DNA of 64,000 bases from DASQPA01 sp963756455 (GCA_963756455.1 CAVWNC010000004.1:2046001-2110000), one strand, 5' to 3'. Shown: positions 9,214 through 17,399, counted from the first letter of the stretch. Program-made: numbers and translations. Notes: generated by a model not told the origin, from the letters alone.

Positions 9214-9600
9214 TCAGGCGAGGGGAGGAGAGCGGCCGCCGACCCACCGGGCGCAGGGGTCGGAGGGATGGCGATCGGACGGGAGCGGCAGAAATCCACC
9301 GACGGTCGCGACATCGGTGATCGTCGCCAAAGAGACCGCGAGGCTCCGCGCCGCGCGGCCGTGCAGGCAGGCGGCGCAGGTGGGGCGCTCTTCTTCGCTA
9401 CCCGCCTCGACGTGACGTGGCGCTAAGGGATGAGCCGCCGCCGGGGTAAACCGCGCATGGGCACCGAGGTTTTCATGATGGTACGCGCCCCGACCATGAA
9501 CCTCGATCAACCCGCCCAGTAAAAAGAAAAGCAGCAGGACCGCGGCCCCCTTGGCGAGAGGCCGTCCTATCCCTGTACCCGCCCTGCGGATTCGGATCAC
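9214..9600 (-). CDS. Hypothetical membrane-anchored protein with His-rich and CxxC segments
   Basis: 128 residues from a GTG at 9600. A basic N-terminus leads into one hydrophobic helix (about 18-36). An external part contains HGRGAYHHEN, many histidines and CAACLHG (CxxC followed by H). Short proteins of this layout are common near metal-handling or secreted proteins, but I do not recognise a named family. No clear ribosome site is seen at the GTG. It lies upstream of, and on the same strand as, the S53 protease with 221 bases between them. Confidence 0.5.
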   Translation of the reverse strand: MIRIRRAGTGIGRPLAKGAAVLLLFFLLGGLIEVHGRGAYHHENLGAHARFTPAAAHPLAPRHVEAGSEEERPTCAACLHGRAARSLAVSLATITDVATVGGFLPLPSDRHPSDPCARWVGGRSPPLA

Positions 9601-9823
9601 GTTTTTCAGTTTACCCCCGGGGCGCGATCTTCTGAAGAGAGGAAGGCAAAACCTTCTTGCAACGTTTTGGCGTATTGGGTCTGCTTAGTAGGGTGCTCGC
9701 CGGAGAGGGGGGCGAGCCTCCACTTCCCCTCTACGTGGCGATCTTTGTACGATCTTTACCTGGGCGCCGCGAGAGATCCAAATGTGGAAGTCTCTCTGCG
9801 CGAAGTGAGACCGCGGCAGGGTT

Positions 9824-9853
9824 GAGGGGCCGCACCGACCGGTGCGGCCCCTC
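9824..9853 (-). terminator. GC-rich hairpin downstream of the cupredoxin gene
   Basis: A 13-bp perfect stem, GAGGGGCCGCACC with GGTGCGGCCCCTC, around a 4-base loop. It sits 7 bases after the cupredoxin stop. There is no strong T run, so it may work with Rho or only protect the 3' end. The rest of 9601-9823 shows no gene. Confidence 0.6.
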
Positions 9854-9859
9854 GCGTTC

Positions 9860-10348
9860 CTACGGATTCGGCAGGACCGTGATGACCCCCATCATCGGGG
9901 TGCCATGGTTGCCGTCGGCATCCTGGATTCCGCCCTTGGGACCCGGCGCGGCCGGCTGGTGGAAGGCATCCAGATGGGCGTGGAGGCGGCAGTAGTAGAC
10001 GAAGGTGCCGGGGGTCGTGAAGCGGAGGGAGAGGACTCCCGGCTTGCCGCCGTTGTTGTCGGTCCCGACGAGGACGACGTCCAGCTTCGGATGGCCGGCG
10101 GTGTTGACGAAGTCGTCGCTCACCACCGTGTGGTCGTCGGTGTCGTTGTTGATCCACGTCACGATGTCGTTGACGTGGATCGTCTGCGCGAGCGGCGTGA
10201 AGCGGTCATCCCCCGGAACGATCACCTGCCGGTGGACGTTCCGGCGCTCCTCTCCTTCCCCCTGACTGAAGGCGACGGTTCCGAAGGCGAGAACGAGGAG
10301 AACGAGAAGGGCTAGGACGAGGGCGAGACGACGGGACTCGACTTTCAT
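9860..10348 (-). CDS. Exported cupredoxin (plastocyanin/azurin-like copper protein)
   Basis: 162 residues from an ATG with AGGAGGTACCC in front. The open frame continues far upstream but only as antisense of the patatin gene. Residues ~8-30 form a signal or anchor helix. The mature domain has the type 1 copper set: His in DDHTVVSDDF, then Cys, His and His in YYCRLHAHLDAFH, with Met candidates in GTPMMGV near the C-terminus. It is a periplasmic electron carrier, or a copper domain of the kind found in high-potential respiratory or exported proteins. It is divergent from the patatin gene across ~150 bases. Confidence 0.88.
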   Translation of the reverse strand: MKVESRRLALVLALLVLLVLAFGTVAFSQGEGEERRNVHRQVIVPGDDRFTPLAQTIHVNDIVTWINNDTDDHTVVSDDFVNTAGHPKLDVVLVGTDNNGGKPGVLSLRFTTPGTFVYYCRLHAHLDAFHQPAAPGPKGGIQDADGNHGTPMMGVITVLPNP

Positions 10349-10498
10349 GGGTACCTCCTGGAGATGAGTTTCGTGGTCGTACAGCTCTCCTGATAGCGTG
10401 AGTCCCCGGAGGAGATCTCGAGGTTCATGGGTCCGATCCACCCTCGGGAAGCACCGGCTGGAGTAGTAAAGTACCGCCCTCTTCCCTGGGAGCCTCGC

Positions 10499-12490
10499 AT
10501 GCCCGAGCCTGCGCCGTCGTCCGCATCGCCTGATCCGTACGCTCACCCCAAGCGCTCCTTGGACATCGTGATGAAAGGGGGGATCACGAGCGGTGTCGTC
10601 TATCCCCTGGCCGTTGCGGAGCTCGCCGAGGTCTTCCGTTTCCGCTCGATCGGCGGCACCTCGGCGGGAGCGATCGCGGCGGCGGCCACGGCGGCCGCCG
10701 AGCATGGCCGGCAGAGCGGGAGGGGGGGCGGCTTCGCCGGTCTCGCCGACCTGCCTCGCCGGTTGACCGAGATCCTGCCGGACGGTCGCTCGCGGCTCTT
10801 CTCCCTCTTCCAGCCGAGCCCCGAGGCCGCGCCCGCCTTTGCGGTGGCGGTCGCCGCCCTCCGCGCCAAAAGCGGCCTCGGCAAGGTCGCCGCCGCCCTT
10901 TTCGAGACGCTGCAGACCTATCCCGAGGGCGCCTGGCTCGGCGCGCTCCCCGGTCTGCTGCCCGCCCTCGCCCTCGCTTTCGACCTGGCGGCTCCCCAGG
11001 ATCCCGGGGCGGAGCTCGGCCGGATCGCGGCGCTCGGTCTCTCGCTCCTCGTCGCCGGCCTGGGTGCCCTCGCGGGGAGTTGCGGCTTTCTCGTCGTCCG
11101 CGCCGTCCGCGCCCTTGCCGGGAATGCCTTCGGCCTCTGCCGGGGCCTCGCCGACCCGGACGCCGAGACGCCCGAGGCGCCGCCGCTCACCCCCTGGCTC
11201 GACGCCCTGCTCTCGGATCTCGCCGGCAAGCCCACGACAGCAGGGCCGCTCACCTTCGGGGACCTCTGGCGCGCCGGTCTCCCCGCAGCCCCCGAGGCGC
11301 CGGTCGCTGCCAGCCGGGACGCCGACTCCGACGACGTTCCGCCTCCCGCCGAGCGCTCGATCGACCTCCAGATGATGACCACCTGCCTCTCGCTCTCGCG
11401 CCCCTTCCGCATCCCGTTCGAGGACCAGCGTTTCCACTTCAAGGAGAGCGAGCTGCGCCGTTTCTTCCCCCAGCCCGTGGCCGACTGGATGGTCGAACAC
11501 GCCCGGCCGGACGAGCGGCTCGACCATCCCTCCCACGAGGGGGAGCCTCTCCTCGGGCTGCCCCCGGCGGCGGACCTGCCGGTGGTCTTCGCCGCCCGTC
11601 TGAGCCTCTCTTTTCCCCTCCTCCTCTCCGCCTTCCCGCTCTACGCCGTGGATCCCGACGCGATCGAGGCGCCAGGCCCCGGCCAGCGGCGCCAGCCGCC
11701 GCTCGGGCGCTGCTGGTTCTCGGACGGCGGCCTCGCGAGCAACCTGCCGATCCACTTCTTCGACGCGCCCCTCCCCGCCTGGCCGACCGTGGCGGTCGAC
11801 CTCATGGCCGCCGGTCCCGGCCATCCGCTCGCCGAGGCGCCGGCCGACAACGTCTTCCTTCCCAAGACCAACGTCTCGGGGATTCTGGAAGGGCGCAACC
11901 GCTTCGACGAGGCGGCCTCGGGTCTCGGCCGGCTCACCGGCTTCGTCGGCTCTCTCCTCTCGGTGATGCAGAACTGGCGCGACGAGTCCCTCTCCCGGCT
12001 GCCGGGCCAGCGCGACCGGATCGCCCACGTCGTCCTCGGGGAGAGCGAGGGAGGCCTCAACCTGGAGATGCCTCCCGACGCGGTCCACCAGCTGGCCGAG
12101 CGCGGTCGCTGGGCCGGAATCAAGCTGCGCCACCGCTTCGGCGGCGCCGACGCCCCCGCGGACGGGCTGACGGACAAGCTCTCCTGGGACAACCACCGCT
12201 GGGTGCGATTCGCCGAGGCGCTGCCGGCCCTCCAGGATCTCCTCGCGGCGTTCGCTCGCGTGCACGACCAGAAGAACCCCGGCGAGCGGACCTACGAGGA
12301 GCTGATCGCGCATCCTCCCGCTTACGCGAAGTATAGGAACCCGGCGCAGAAACACCGGCTCACCGAGATGACCGGAAAGCTCGCCGAATTCGGCCGCGAG
12401 ATGGCGGCGATCGCCGACGACAAGCACGAGAATTTCCACCTCGGGGAGCCGCACCCGCCCGGGGAGCTCAAGGTGCGGCCGCGGATCTAG
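10499..12490 (+). CDS. Patatin-like phospholipase
   Basis: 663 residues from ATG 10499, chosen because GGGAG lies 6 bases upstream; an in-frame ATG at 10427 lacks a site and adds an unlikely peptide. The oxyanion loop KGGITSGVVYP is followed by the nucleophile elbow GGTSAGA (Ser55), and the catalytic Asp409 is in FSDGGLASNLPIHFFD. These form a Ser-Asp dyad lipid acyl hydrolase. A hydrophobic stretch (about 150-205) between the two parts suggests membrane association. The family is longer here than minimal patatins. The substrate is unknown, and no neighbour suggests a pathway. Confidence 0.85.
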   Translation: MPEPAPSSASPDPYAHPKRSLDIVMKGGITSGVVYPLAVAELAEVFRFRSIGGTSAGAIAAAATAAAEHGRQSGRGGGFAGLADLPRRLTEILPDGRSRLFSLFQPSPEAAPAFAVAVAALRAKSGLGKVAAALFETLQTYPEGAWLGALPGLLPALALAFDLAAPQDPGAELGRIAALGLSLLVAGLGALAGSCGFLVVRAVRALAGNAFGLCRGLADPDAETPEAPPLTPWLDALLSDLAGKPTTAGPLTFGDLWRAGLPAAPEAPVAASRDADSDDVPPPAERSIDLQMMTTCLSLSRPFRIPFEDQRFHFKESELRRFFPQPVADWMVEHARPDERLDHPSHEGEPLLGLPPAADLPVVFAARLSLSFPLLLSAFPLYAVDPDAIEAPGPGQRRQPPLGRCWFSDGGLASNLPIHFFDAPLPAWPTVAVDLMAAGPGHPLAEAPADNVFLPKTNVSGILEGRNRFDEAASGLGRLTGFVGSLLSVMQNWRDESLSRLPGQRDRIAHVVLGESEGGLNLEMPPDAVHQLAERGRWAGIKLRHRFGGADAPADGLTDKLSWDNHRWVRFAEALPALQDLLAAFARVHDQKNPGERTYEELIAHPPAYAKYRNPAQKHRLTEMTGKLAEFGREMAAIADDKHENFHLGEPHPPGELKVRPRI

Positions 12491-12583
12491 GGGGACTGTA
12501 CCTCCCGCGATGTGTACCGCCCAGAATGGCTAAGTTAGCTACTTGTGTTGTAGAGTACCAGAGGCATTGGAGGATCGGGAACC

Positions 12584-12934
12584 ATGGCGAGGCATACTTT
12601 CCGCAACCGCTTGGGTGAGCTGGTAGAGCTCCCCGAGGTCGCAGCCACACAGGCCAAAAACGGCTTCGGCGAGATCCTCGACCGCGTCGCGGTTTCGGGT
12701 GCCGTCGCGATCACCCGTCACCAGGTGCCGAAAGCCGTTCTGCTTTCCTTCGAGGAGTTCGAGTCCTTGAGCAGCGCACGTTCCGAGACGCTCGAAGCTC
12801 TCAGCTCCAAGTTCGAGGGTCTGCTGGAACGCATGCAGACGCCGGCCGCCAAGAAGGGAATGGAGGTCGCGTTCAACGCCACCCCGGAGGTACTGGGTGA
12901 GGCCGCGGTCCAGGCCACCCGGCGGCGGCGCTGA
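12584..12934 (+). CDS. Phd/YefM-type antitoxin
   Basis: 116 residues. After a short N-terminal extension, VAATQAKNGFGEILDRVAVSGAVAITRHQVPKAVLLSFEEFESL matches the Phd/YefM DNA-binding fold. The C-terminal ~45 residues would neutralise the partner toxin. A GGAGGATCGG ribosome site precedes ATG 12584. The stop codon abuts the TTG start of the zeta-type toxin, so translation is coupled. As in other such modules, the antitoxin probably represses its own promoter in the 90 bases after the patatin gene. Confidence 0.85.
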   Translation: MARHTFRNRLGELVELPEVAATQAKNGFGEILDRVAVSGAVAITRHQVPKAVLLSFEEFESLSSARSETLEALSSKFEGLLERMQTPAAKKGMEVAFNATPEVLGEAAVQATRRRR

Positions 12935-13573
12935 TTGGCGGATCGGCCGCGTTTCTACATTCTCGCTGGCGTTAATGGAGCCGGCAAAAGCAGCATCGGT
13001 GGTGCCGCTTTCCGCAGCTCTGGGGCCGACTACTACAACCCCGACGAAGCCGCGCGGGAGTTGATCTCTGCCCGACCGGGGCTAAGCTTGGCCGAAGCCA
13101 ACTCCTCCGCGTGGGGGATCGGCCGGATGCTCTTGGAACGCGCAATCCAGGAGCGTCTCCATTTCGCTTTCGAGACCACGCTCGGCGGCAACACCATCCC
13201 GCGGCTGCTCAACGAAGCCGCGAAGAGCGGGGTCGAGCTTCTCCTCTGGTACGTAGGCCTCGAGGGTCCCGAGCTTCACATCGAGCGCGTCGCAGCCCGC
13301 GTCCGCCGGGGCGGTCATCGCATCCCAGAGGAGATCATTCGGCAGCGCTACGAGCGCAGCCGTCTGAACCTCGTGCAACTCCTGCCTTCCCTCACGGCCC
13401 TACGAGTCTATGACAACAGCGCTCATGCCGATCCCGAAGACGGCGAACGACCCGCTCCGCGACTCGTATTGCACCTCAAGGCAGGACGCATCCTCGGTCC
13501 GGTGGACTTGGCGCAGACTCCAAGATGGGCGAAGCCGATCGTGGCGGCTGCTCTCGAACCTACCTTGGGTTGA
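12935..13573 (+). CDS. Zeta-toxin-like P-loop kinase
   Basis: 212 residues beginning at a TTG directly after the antitoxin stop. Walker A is GVNGAGKSS (residues 12-20). YYNPDEAAREL carries the zeta-type acidic substrate-binding residues. FETTLGG and RYERSRLNL are the usual zeta/AAA-33 landmarks. Zeta toxins phosphorylate UDP-N-acetylglucosamine and block wall synthesis; related proteins may act on other small molecules. The pairing with a Phd-type antitoxin instead of epsilon is a hybrid arrangement. Confidence 0.85.
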   Translation: MADRPRFYILAGVNGAGKSSIGGAAFRSSGADYYNPDEAARELISARPGLSLAEANSSAWGIGRMLLERAIQERLHFAFETTLGGNTIPRLLNEAAKSGVELLLWYVGLEGPELHIERVAARVRRGGHRIPEEIIRQRYERSRLNLVQLLPSLTALRVYDNSAHADPEDGERPAPRLVLHLKAGRILGPVDLAQTPRWAKPIVAAALEPTLG

Positions 13574-13700
13574 CGGGCCTCGATTCGGGCACCTGCCCTG
13601 TCCTCCCCCAGGGGGGAACGCGGGCTCGCCGCATCGGAGCTCCCGGAGCTGTCCCCGGGAGAGGGAGATCCGCTGCCGGAGCTGCCATACTCCCCTTTGG

Positions 13701-13801
13701 GGCCACGTAGATCCACGCCAGAAGTCGGGTCCTTTTGCCGCGGATCTACAGGGTTCCAAACTGAAACCACCTAGATCCGGTCCTGAGGTCGGGTACTTTT
13801 G
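13701..13801 (+). repeat. Left part of a 64-bp tandem repeat array (about 1.6 units)
   Basis: The unit reads GCCGCGGATCTAC, then GGTTCC-AAAC-TGRAACC, then ACCTRGATCC, then GAGGTCGGGTGCTTTT. It continues in the same phase at 18476, after the inserted element. The last 8 bases, 13794-13801 (TACTTTTG), are the left target-site duplication. 13574-13700 holds no gene I can support. Confidence 0.85.
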
Positions 13802-13863
13802 GGTACTGTCCTCACACTCTGTTGGTGGTACAGGGGCGTAAGTAGGCGGGGGCGGCGGGGGTC

Positions 13864-14070
13864 CTACTGAAGCGGCTTCCATCCCATCACGTCCTGGGGA
13901 TCGAAGCCGCCCTCCCACTTCCCCAATCCGTGGTAGGTAGCGATCACTTCTCGTAGATCGCCCTTGAAGCCGGTCCGCACTCTCACTCGGTAGGTATCTC
14001 CCGAGACCGGGAGAGTCTGCCCCATGTTCTTGACCGACCATCCGGTCCAATCGAGGCGGGAGCGGTCCAC
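13864..14070 (-). CDS. Small phage-type protein (DUF551-like pattern)
   Basis: 68 residues from GTG 14070. The layout WSVKNMGQTLPVSGDTYRV, then IATYHGLGKWEGG, then VMGWKPL follows short phage and plasmid proteins of the DUF551 type, which start with a W..v....LP segment and end with a W.PLP segment. The family match is only by eye. It is the first cargo gene inside the left end of the transposon. Confidence 0.5.
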   Translation of the reverse strand: MDRSRLDWTGWSVKNMGQTLPVSGDTYRVRVRTGFKGDLREVIATYHGLGKWEGGFDPQDVMGWKPLQ

Positions 14071-14203
14071 GCGGACATTTTAGCATCCTCGCTCCGTTCC
14101 TGTAGACTCTCCTACAGCGCGGCTAGGCTGATCCCCGAACGCTGGGCACCGCACCCGGCCCGCCGCGCTCCTCCCTTCCTGCGGGCACCTGCGGAGGTGC
14201 TGG

Positions 14204-14611
14204 ATGCCAAAGCCGCCCGAACCTCGGTTTCCCCTCTCAAGAATCATCTCCGCCCTGATGGCGGCCGGCATCTCGGAGTCCGACCGGGAGCGCATAGTCA
14301 GGCAACTCCAAAAACGTAGAGAGAAGCCCGGCCCCAAGGGTAAGGATGATCAAGCCGCAGCTCTGCGCGTCCTCGACATCGCGGAGGAGAGGCGGGTTAG
14401 CCTCAATACTGCCGCCCAGATTTTCGCCCAACAGTACCCGGAAGAAGAGAGAGAACCGCTTAGGAAGCGGCTAGCTCGCAAGGCTAAGCAATTGGAGGCT
14501 ATGGGGCAAGAAATCATCGACGAGGCGGCGCGAGCGATCGTCGCAAAGCAGGCCGAAGAGCAGAGAGAGTTACAGTACCTCCGCACCCTGCACGCATCAA
14601 AAAAACCTTAG
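14204..14611 (+). CDS. Hypothetical helical cargo protein
   Basis: 135 residues with a strong GGAGGTGCTGG site before ATG 14204. The sequence is nearly all helical and highly charged, with PGPKGKDD near residue 45 and a long C-terminal coiled-coil-like helix (EEREPLRKRLARKAKQLEAM). I recognise no family; a DNA-associated or regulatory role is only a guess. Composition is less GC-rich than the surrounding chromosome, in line with its place in the transposon. Confidence 0.55.
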   Translation: MPKPPEPRFPLSRIISALMAAGISESDRERIVRQLQKRREKPGPKGKDDQAAALRVLDIAEERRVSLNTAAQIFAQQYPEEEREPLRKRLARKAKQLEAMGQEIIDEAARAIVAKQAEEQRELQYLRTLHASKKP

Positions 14612-15045
14612 ATATTTCCGGCGCTCGCTCAAGATCCCGAGCACCAATTCGGGCAATCACCCGAATTGTCCTTCCTGATTCGAGCGGACGCTTAGATTAG
14701 GTGGATTCAACTCGGGCAAGCGCCCATGACAAGGGAGCCAATTCGAGCGTACGCCCGAATTGAGATTAGCGCTAAGCTCCCTGTTTTCTGATGTTTAGGT
14801 CTTGACGGACAGGCTTGATGTGTCCAAAATGAAATCGCCAGCGGTTGCACGCTGGCGATTTCGAGAACCCAGACGTGGACGGTCGGGGGATCTCAGCGAA
14901 GAAAGTGTACCTCCGGCCCGTCCACGTCGCAACCCTCAAGAGGAGGGACCGATGCGGACCGCCACTGAGTCTGCTTGCGGGATCGCTTGGCGGAAGGGGC
15001 TTCTCCGGCCCTGCCTGCCGCGATCCCGCATACCACTCCGGGCGG
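14612..15045. other. Cargo intergenic region with several inverted repeats
   Basis: No gene is supported here. The palindromes CAATTCGGG-(6)-CCCGAATTG (14645-14668) and CAATTCGAGCG-(2)-CGCCCGAATTG (14739-14762) share the same arms. Two partial copies with a CGGGC or CGAGCG core lie between them. A 13-bp perfect hairpin follows (14831-14843 with 14850-14862). A second, wider inverted repeat lies at 14872-14882 with 14918-14928. Together these look like regulator sites followed by transcription-stop structures. Confidence 0.5.
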
Positions 15046-15252
15046 TCAGGGGGAGGGAGTGCGCTTTCCCTTCCCCTTGCCGCCCTCCTTCTCGCCCAAC
15101 TCCTCGCGAGCTACCCGTAGCAGCGTCGAGCGCATCCATGCGCTCCGGTTCAAGGCGGCTCCCTCGGCCGCCCTGTCGATCATGTCCAACTGCTCCGGCT
15201 CAAAGCGGAGCACTACCGGTGCCGAGTGTCGGCGGTGGGGATCGTCGTTCAT
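15046..15252 (-). CDS. Ribbon-helix-helix (CopG/mobilisation-type) DNA-binding protein
   Basis: 68 residues from ATG 15252 (MNDDPHRRHSAPVV); a longer form from 15303 would start inside the promoter below. The core VVLRFEPEQLDMIDRAAEGAALNRSAWMRSTLLRVA is a beta strand plus two helices, as in CopG/MobC-like repressors, followed by a Lys/Gly-rich tail. It is divergent from the transposase. Three GGATAT boxes (15273, 15307, 15318) lie between the two starts and overlap the transposase promoter, so it probably represses transposition. That is inference. Confidence 0.65.
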   Translation of the reverse strand: MNDDPHRRHSAPVVLRFEPEQLDMIDRAAEGAALNRSAWMRSTLLRVAREELGEKEGGKGKGKRTPSP

Positions 15253-15272
15253 GGGAAGCATGGTAATCCAGC

Positions 15273-15326
15273 GGATATCTTTTTTCAATCCACCCCTTGA
15301 CACTATGGATATCCATTGGATATTAT
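15273..15326 (+). promoter_or_regulatory. Sigma-70-type promoter of the transposase with GGATAT operator boxes
   Basis: -35 TTGACA at 15297-15302 and -10 TATTAT at 15321-15326, with an 18-base spacer. GGATAT boxes at 15307 and 15318 are one helical turn apart inside the spacer and -10. A third lies at 15273. The predicted start near 15333 puts the first usable ATG at 15348. Confidence 0.7.
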
Positions 15327-15347
15327 GTCGTCAGATCGAGAACGGAC

Positions 15348-16319
15348 ATGGAAACCCCGACCGCAACCCCCGCCCCGACCGTCTGCCGCTCCTGCGGTGG
15401 GCGCGTCATCCGTTGGGGCAAGGATCGCGGCTTCCAGCGCTGGCGCTGCAAGGCGTGCGGCGCCTCTCAGACGGACCTCCCCGTCCGCCCCATGGGCTCT
15501 ATGCGGATCGACCCGGAGCGGGCCGCCCTCATCCTCGGCATGCTCACGGAGGGCTCCTCGATCCGCTCCGCCGAGCGCCTGACCGGCACCCACCGCGACA
15601 CCATTTGCCGGCTCCTCCGGTTCGCGGGCGAGAAGGCCGAGGGCATCCTGTCTCACCTGGTGCGCCGGGTCGAGGTCGAGGACGTCCAGGCCGACGAAAT
15701 TTGGGGCTACGTCGGCATGAAGGAGAAGACGAAGGTAGAGCAGGGGATCACGGACACGCACGTAGGCGACGCCTACACCTTCGTGGGGTTCGAGCGCCAC
15801 TCCAAGCTCGTCCTCTCCTGGCACCTGGGGCGCCGCACTGCCGAGGATACCCACACCTTCATGGGCAAGCTCGCGGGTGCCACGGCGGGCCGTTTCCAGC
15901 TCACTACGGACGGTTTCGCGCCGTACCCGGGAGCGGTCGAGGAGAAGCTGGGCGGCCGGGTCGACTTCGCGGTTTTGCAGAAGACTTACGGCACGGACTC
16001 AAGCGAGGACAACCGGCGGTACTCTCCCGCCAAGATAATAGGCGCCGAGAAGATCGCCGTACACGGCAACCCGGATGAGAAGATGATCTGCACCTCGCAT
16101 GTCGAGCGCCAGAATCTCCACATGAGAATGCAGGTCCGCCGCCTGACGCGGTTGACGAACGCTTTTTCCAAGAAGTGGGAGAACCTGAAGGCCGCACTCG
16201 CCCTGCATTTTTGGGCTTTCAACTTCGCTTGGATGCATAGCAGCATCCGGATGACGCCAGCCATGAAGGCCGGGATCTGCCGGAAGCCGTTGCGGGTGGG
16301 GGACCTGCTCGCGGCGTGA
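15348..16319 (+). CDS. IS1-like DDE transposase with N-terminal zinc ribbon
   Basis: 323 residues from ATG 15348. The in-frame TTG at 15297 is part of the -35 box and is rejected as a start. Residues 11-35 form a zinc ribbon (CRSCGG ... CKACG) like InsA, followed by a helix-turn-helix (SIRSAERLTGTHRDTICRLL). The catalytic domain shows Asp116 in ADEIWGYVG, Asp188 in TTDGFAPY and Glu253 in HVERQNLHMR, with the IS1-type tail RRLTRLTNAFSKKWENL. Unlike IS1 itself, it is one uninterrupted frame needing no frameshift. The 65-residue gap between second Asp and Glu is longer than classical IS1. A hairpin follows at once. Confidence 0.85.
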   Translation: METPTATPAPTVCRSCGGRVIRWGKDRGFQRWRCKACGASQTDLPVRPMGSMRIDPERAALILGMLTEGSSIRSAERLTGTHRDTICRLLRFAGEKAEGILSHLVRRVEVEDVQADEIWGYVGMKEKTKVEQGITDTHVGDAYTFVGFERHSKLVLSWHLGRRTAEDTHTFMGKLAGATAGRFQLTTDGFAPYPGAVEEKLGGRVDFAVLQKTYGTDSSEDNRRYSPAKIIGAEKIAVHGNPDEKMICTSHVERQNLHMRMQVRRLTRLTNAFSKKWENLKAALALHFWAFNFAWMHSSIRMTPAMKAGICRKPLRVGDLLAA

Positions 16320-16320
16320 A

Positions 16321-16351
16321 AAGGACCGGCCCCCTGCCGGAACCGGTCCTT
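16321..16351 (+). terminator. Hairpin after the transposase
   Basis: A 9-bp stem, AAGGACCGG with CCGGTCCTT, begins two bases after the stop codon. There is no strong T tail. Confidence 0.55.
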
Positions 16352-16372
16352 AGCGCTACACGACGGGCGGGG

Positions 16373-16666
16373 TTAAGGCTTCAAGGGCCGGATGCCAAAG
16401 ACGCTATTGGCGGTCTTCAGGATGAAATCCACATCGCCCTGAGCCTTCGCAAGGCCCGGCTTGACCTCATGACCGAGGGCGGTAATGACAGCTTGCAGAG
16501 CCGCCAACCTAGCCTCTAGGCTTGACGCTGCGCCTGCCCGCAATAGACCTGCCCGGGCAACCTTGCCCAAAGCGTCCAGAGCCTGGACTGGCGCGTTATC
16601 CACTACCAAACGATAGAAACGCTCCGCATTCTCGACATCGTTCAAGTCCGTACACATTTTAGGCAC
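16373..16666 (-). CDS. Hypothetical cargo protein, 97 residues
   Basis: Starts at GTG 16666 behind AGGAG (an ATG three codons later is also possible). Mostly helical and alanine/leucine-rich, with a hydrophobic middle (LLRAGAASSLEARLAALQAVITALG). I do not recognise it. It is on the same strand as, and downstream of, the three-gene cargo operon, but 277 bases away. Confidence 0.5.
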   Translation of the reverse strand: MPKMCTDLNDVENAERFYRLVVDNAPVQALDALGKVARAGLLRAGAASSLEARLAALQAVITALGHEVKPGLAKAQGDVDFILKTANSVFGIRPLKP

Positions 16667-16780
16667 ACTTCTCCTGTGATTGGCCCGTGGGCCATTGACT
16701 CGGAGTGCCCAATCTGAGAGGATAGATTCACGACGAGCCTATCTCTCGTACCCCGAGGGAATGCCTTTAGAAGTTACCGA

Positions 16781-16800
16781 GCCCCGCCTGCCAGCGGGGC
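16781..16800 (+). terminator. Orphan plus-strand intrinsic terminator
   Basis: GCCCCGC pairs with GCGGGGC around a 6-base loop, followed by TTATTCATTT. No plus-strand gene ends nearby; the transposase already has its own hairpin 430 bases upstream. It may end a small RNA. Confidence 0.55.
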
Positions 16801-16888
16801 TTATTCATTTCTATCTCCTCCACCAACACGGACCATTCTAGCAGACCACAAGATATGGTGTTACGGCCGATTGCCGCACCAAAGTCAA

Positions 16889-16917
16889 GGGGCCGGCTCC
16901 ATCTCGGAACCGGCCCC
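16889..16917 (-). terminator. Hairpin after the cargo operon
   Basis: GGGGCCGG pairs with CCGGCCCC across a 13-base loop, 27 bases after the stop at 16944. The minus-strand tail is only modestly T-rich. Its loop resembles that of the hairpin after the transposase. Confidence 0.55.
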
Positions 16918-16943
16918 GATCCTGCGCGGCACTCCCTGCCGCC

Positions 16944-17399
16944 CTACATCGCTTCCCTCCTGTGCCGCTCGACAACCCCCGCCGTCGTCGCGTCGTCCCG
17001 GGCGTAGACGGGCGCCAGCTCGGAAGCGAGCGCCTTGCACTGGCGCGCCGTCCTCAGCGTGGCGATGATCCGGCCGGTAGGGATATGCACGAGCGTCCGC
17101 CGGACGTTCCCGTTGCTCCCCTTACCTGACCCCTGGTACTGGCCGAAGGGGGGCGAGATCATGCCGTGGACCTCGATCTCGCTCCCGTCTATCAGGAGCA
17201 CCCGGAAGCGCCCGCGGTGCCACGCCAGCGGGATAGGGTTCCCCGCCCGTGCCCGGGCCTTCAGGTAGCAGTCTGCCGCCTCAGCGAGCCAGGAGCCCAC
17301 GGCGCGATGCCCGTCTGCCTCCGCCGCGATCTTCCACCGGGTGCTTTGGTCAATCGTGGCGTGGGCCGTGAACGATGCGACTTTGAGAGTAGTACCCAT
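16944..17399 (-). CDS. Cargo protein, paralogue of the gene at 17415-17936
   Basis: 151 residues with GAGGAAACAC before ATG 17399. The first third (DQSTRWKIAAEADGHRAVGSWLAEAADCYL) looks like a ribbon-helix-helix or plasmid-mobilisation-type helix pair. The rest (IPLAWHRGRFRVLLIDG ... LVHIPTGRIIATLRTARQCKALASEL) aligns by eye, segment by segment, with its neighbour. No known function. It is the last gene of a three-gene minus-strand operon. Confidence 0.65.
   Translation of the reverse strand: MGTTLKVASFTAHATIDQSTRWKIAAEADGHRAVGSWLAEAADCYLKARARAGNPIPLAWHRGRFRVLLIDGSEIEVHGMISPPFGQYQGSGKGSNGNVRRTLVHIPTGRIIATLRTARQCKALASELAPVYARDDATTAGVVERHRREAM

Noticed and set aside
10349..12454. Extension of the cupredoxin frame upstream to 12454
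   Set aside because: The extra ~700 codons are antisense of the patatin gene; a ribosome site and signal peptide mark the true start at 10348.
15297..15347. TTG start at 15297 for the transposase
   Set aside because: The TTG is the first triplet of the -35 box TTGACA; the transcript must begin downstream.
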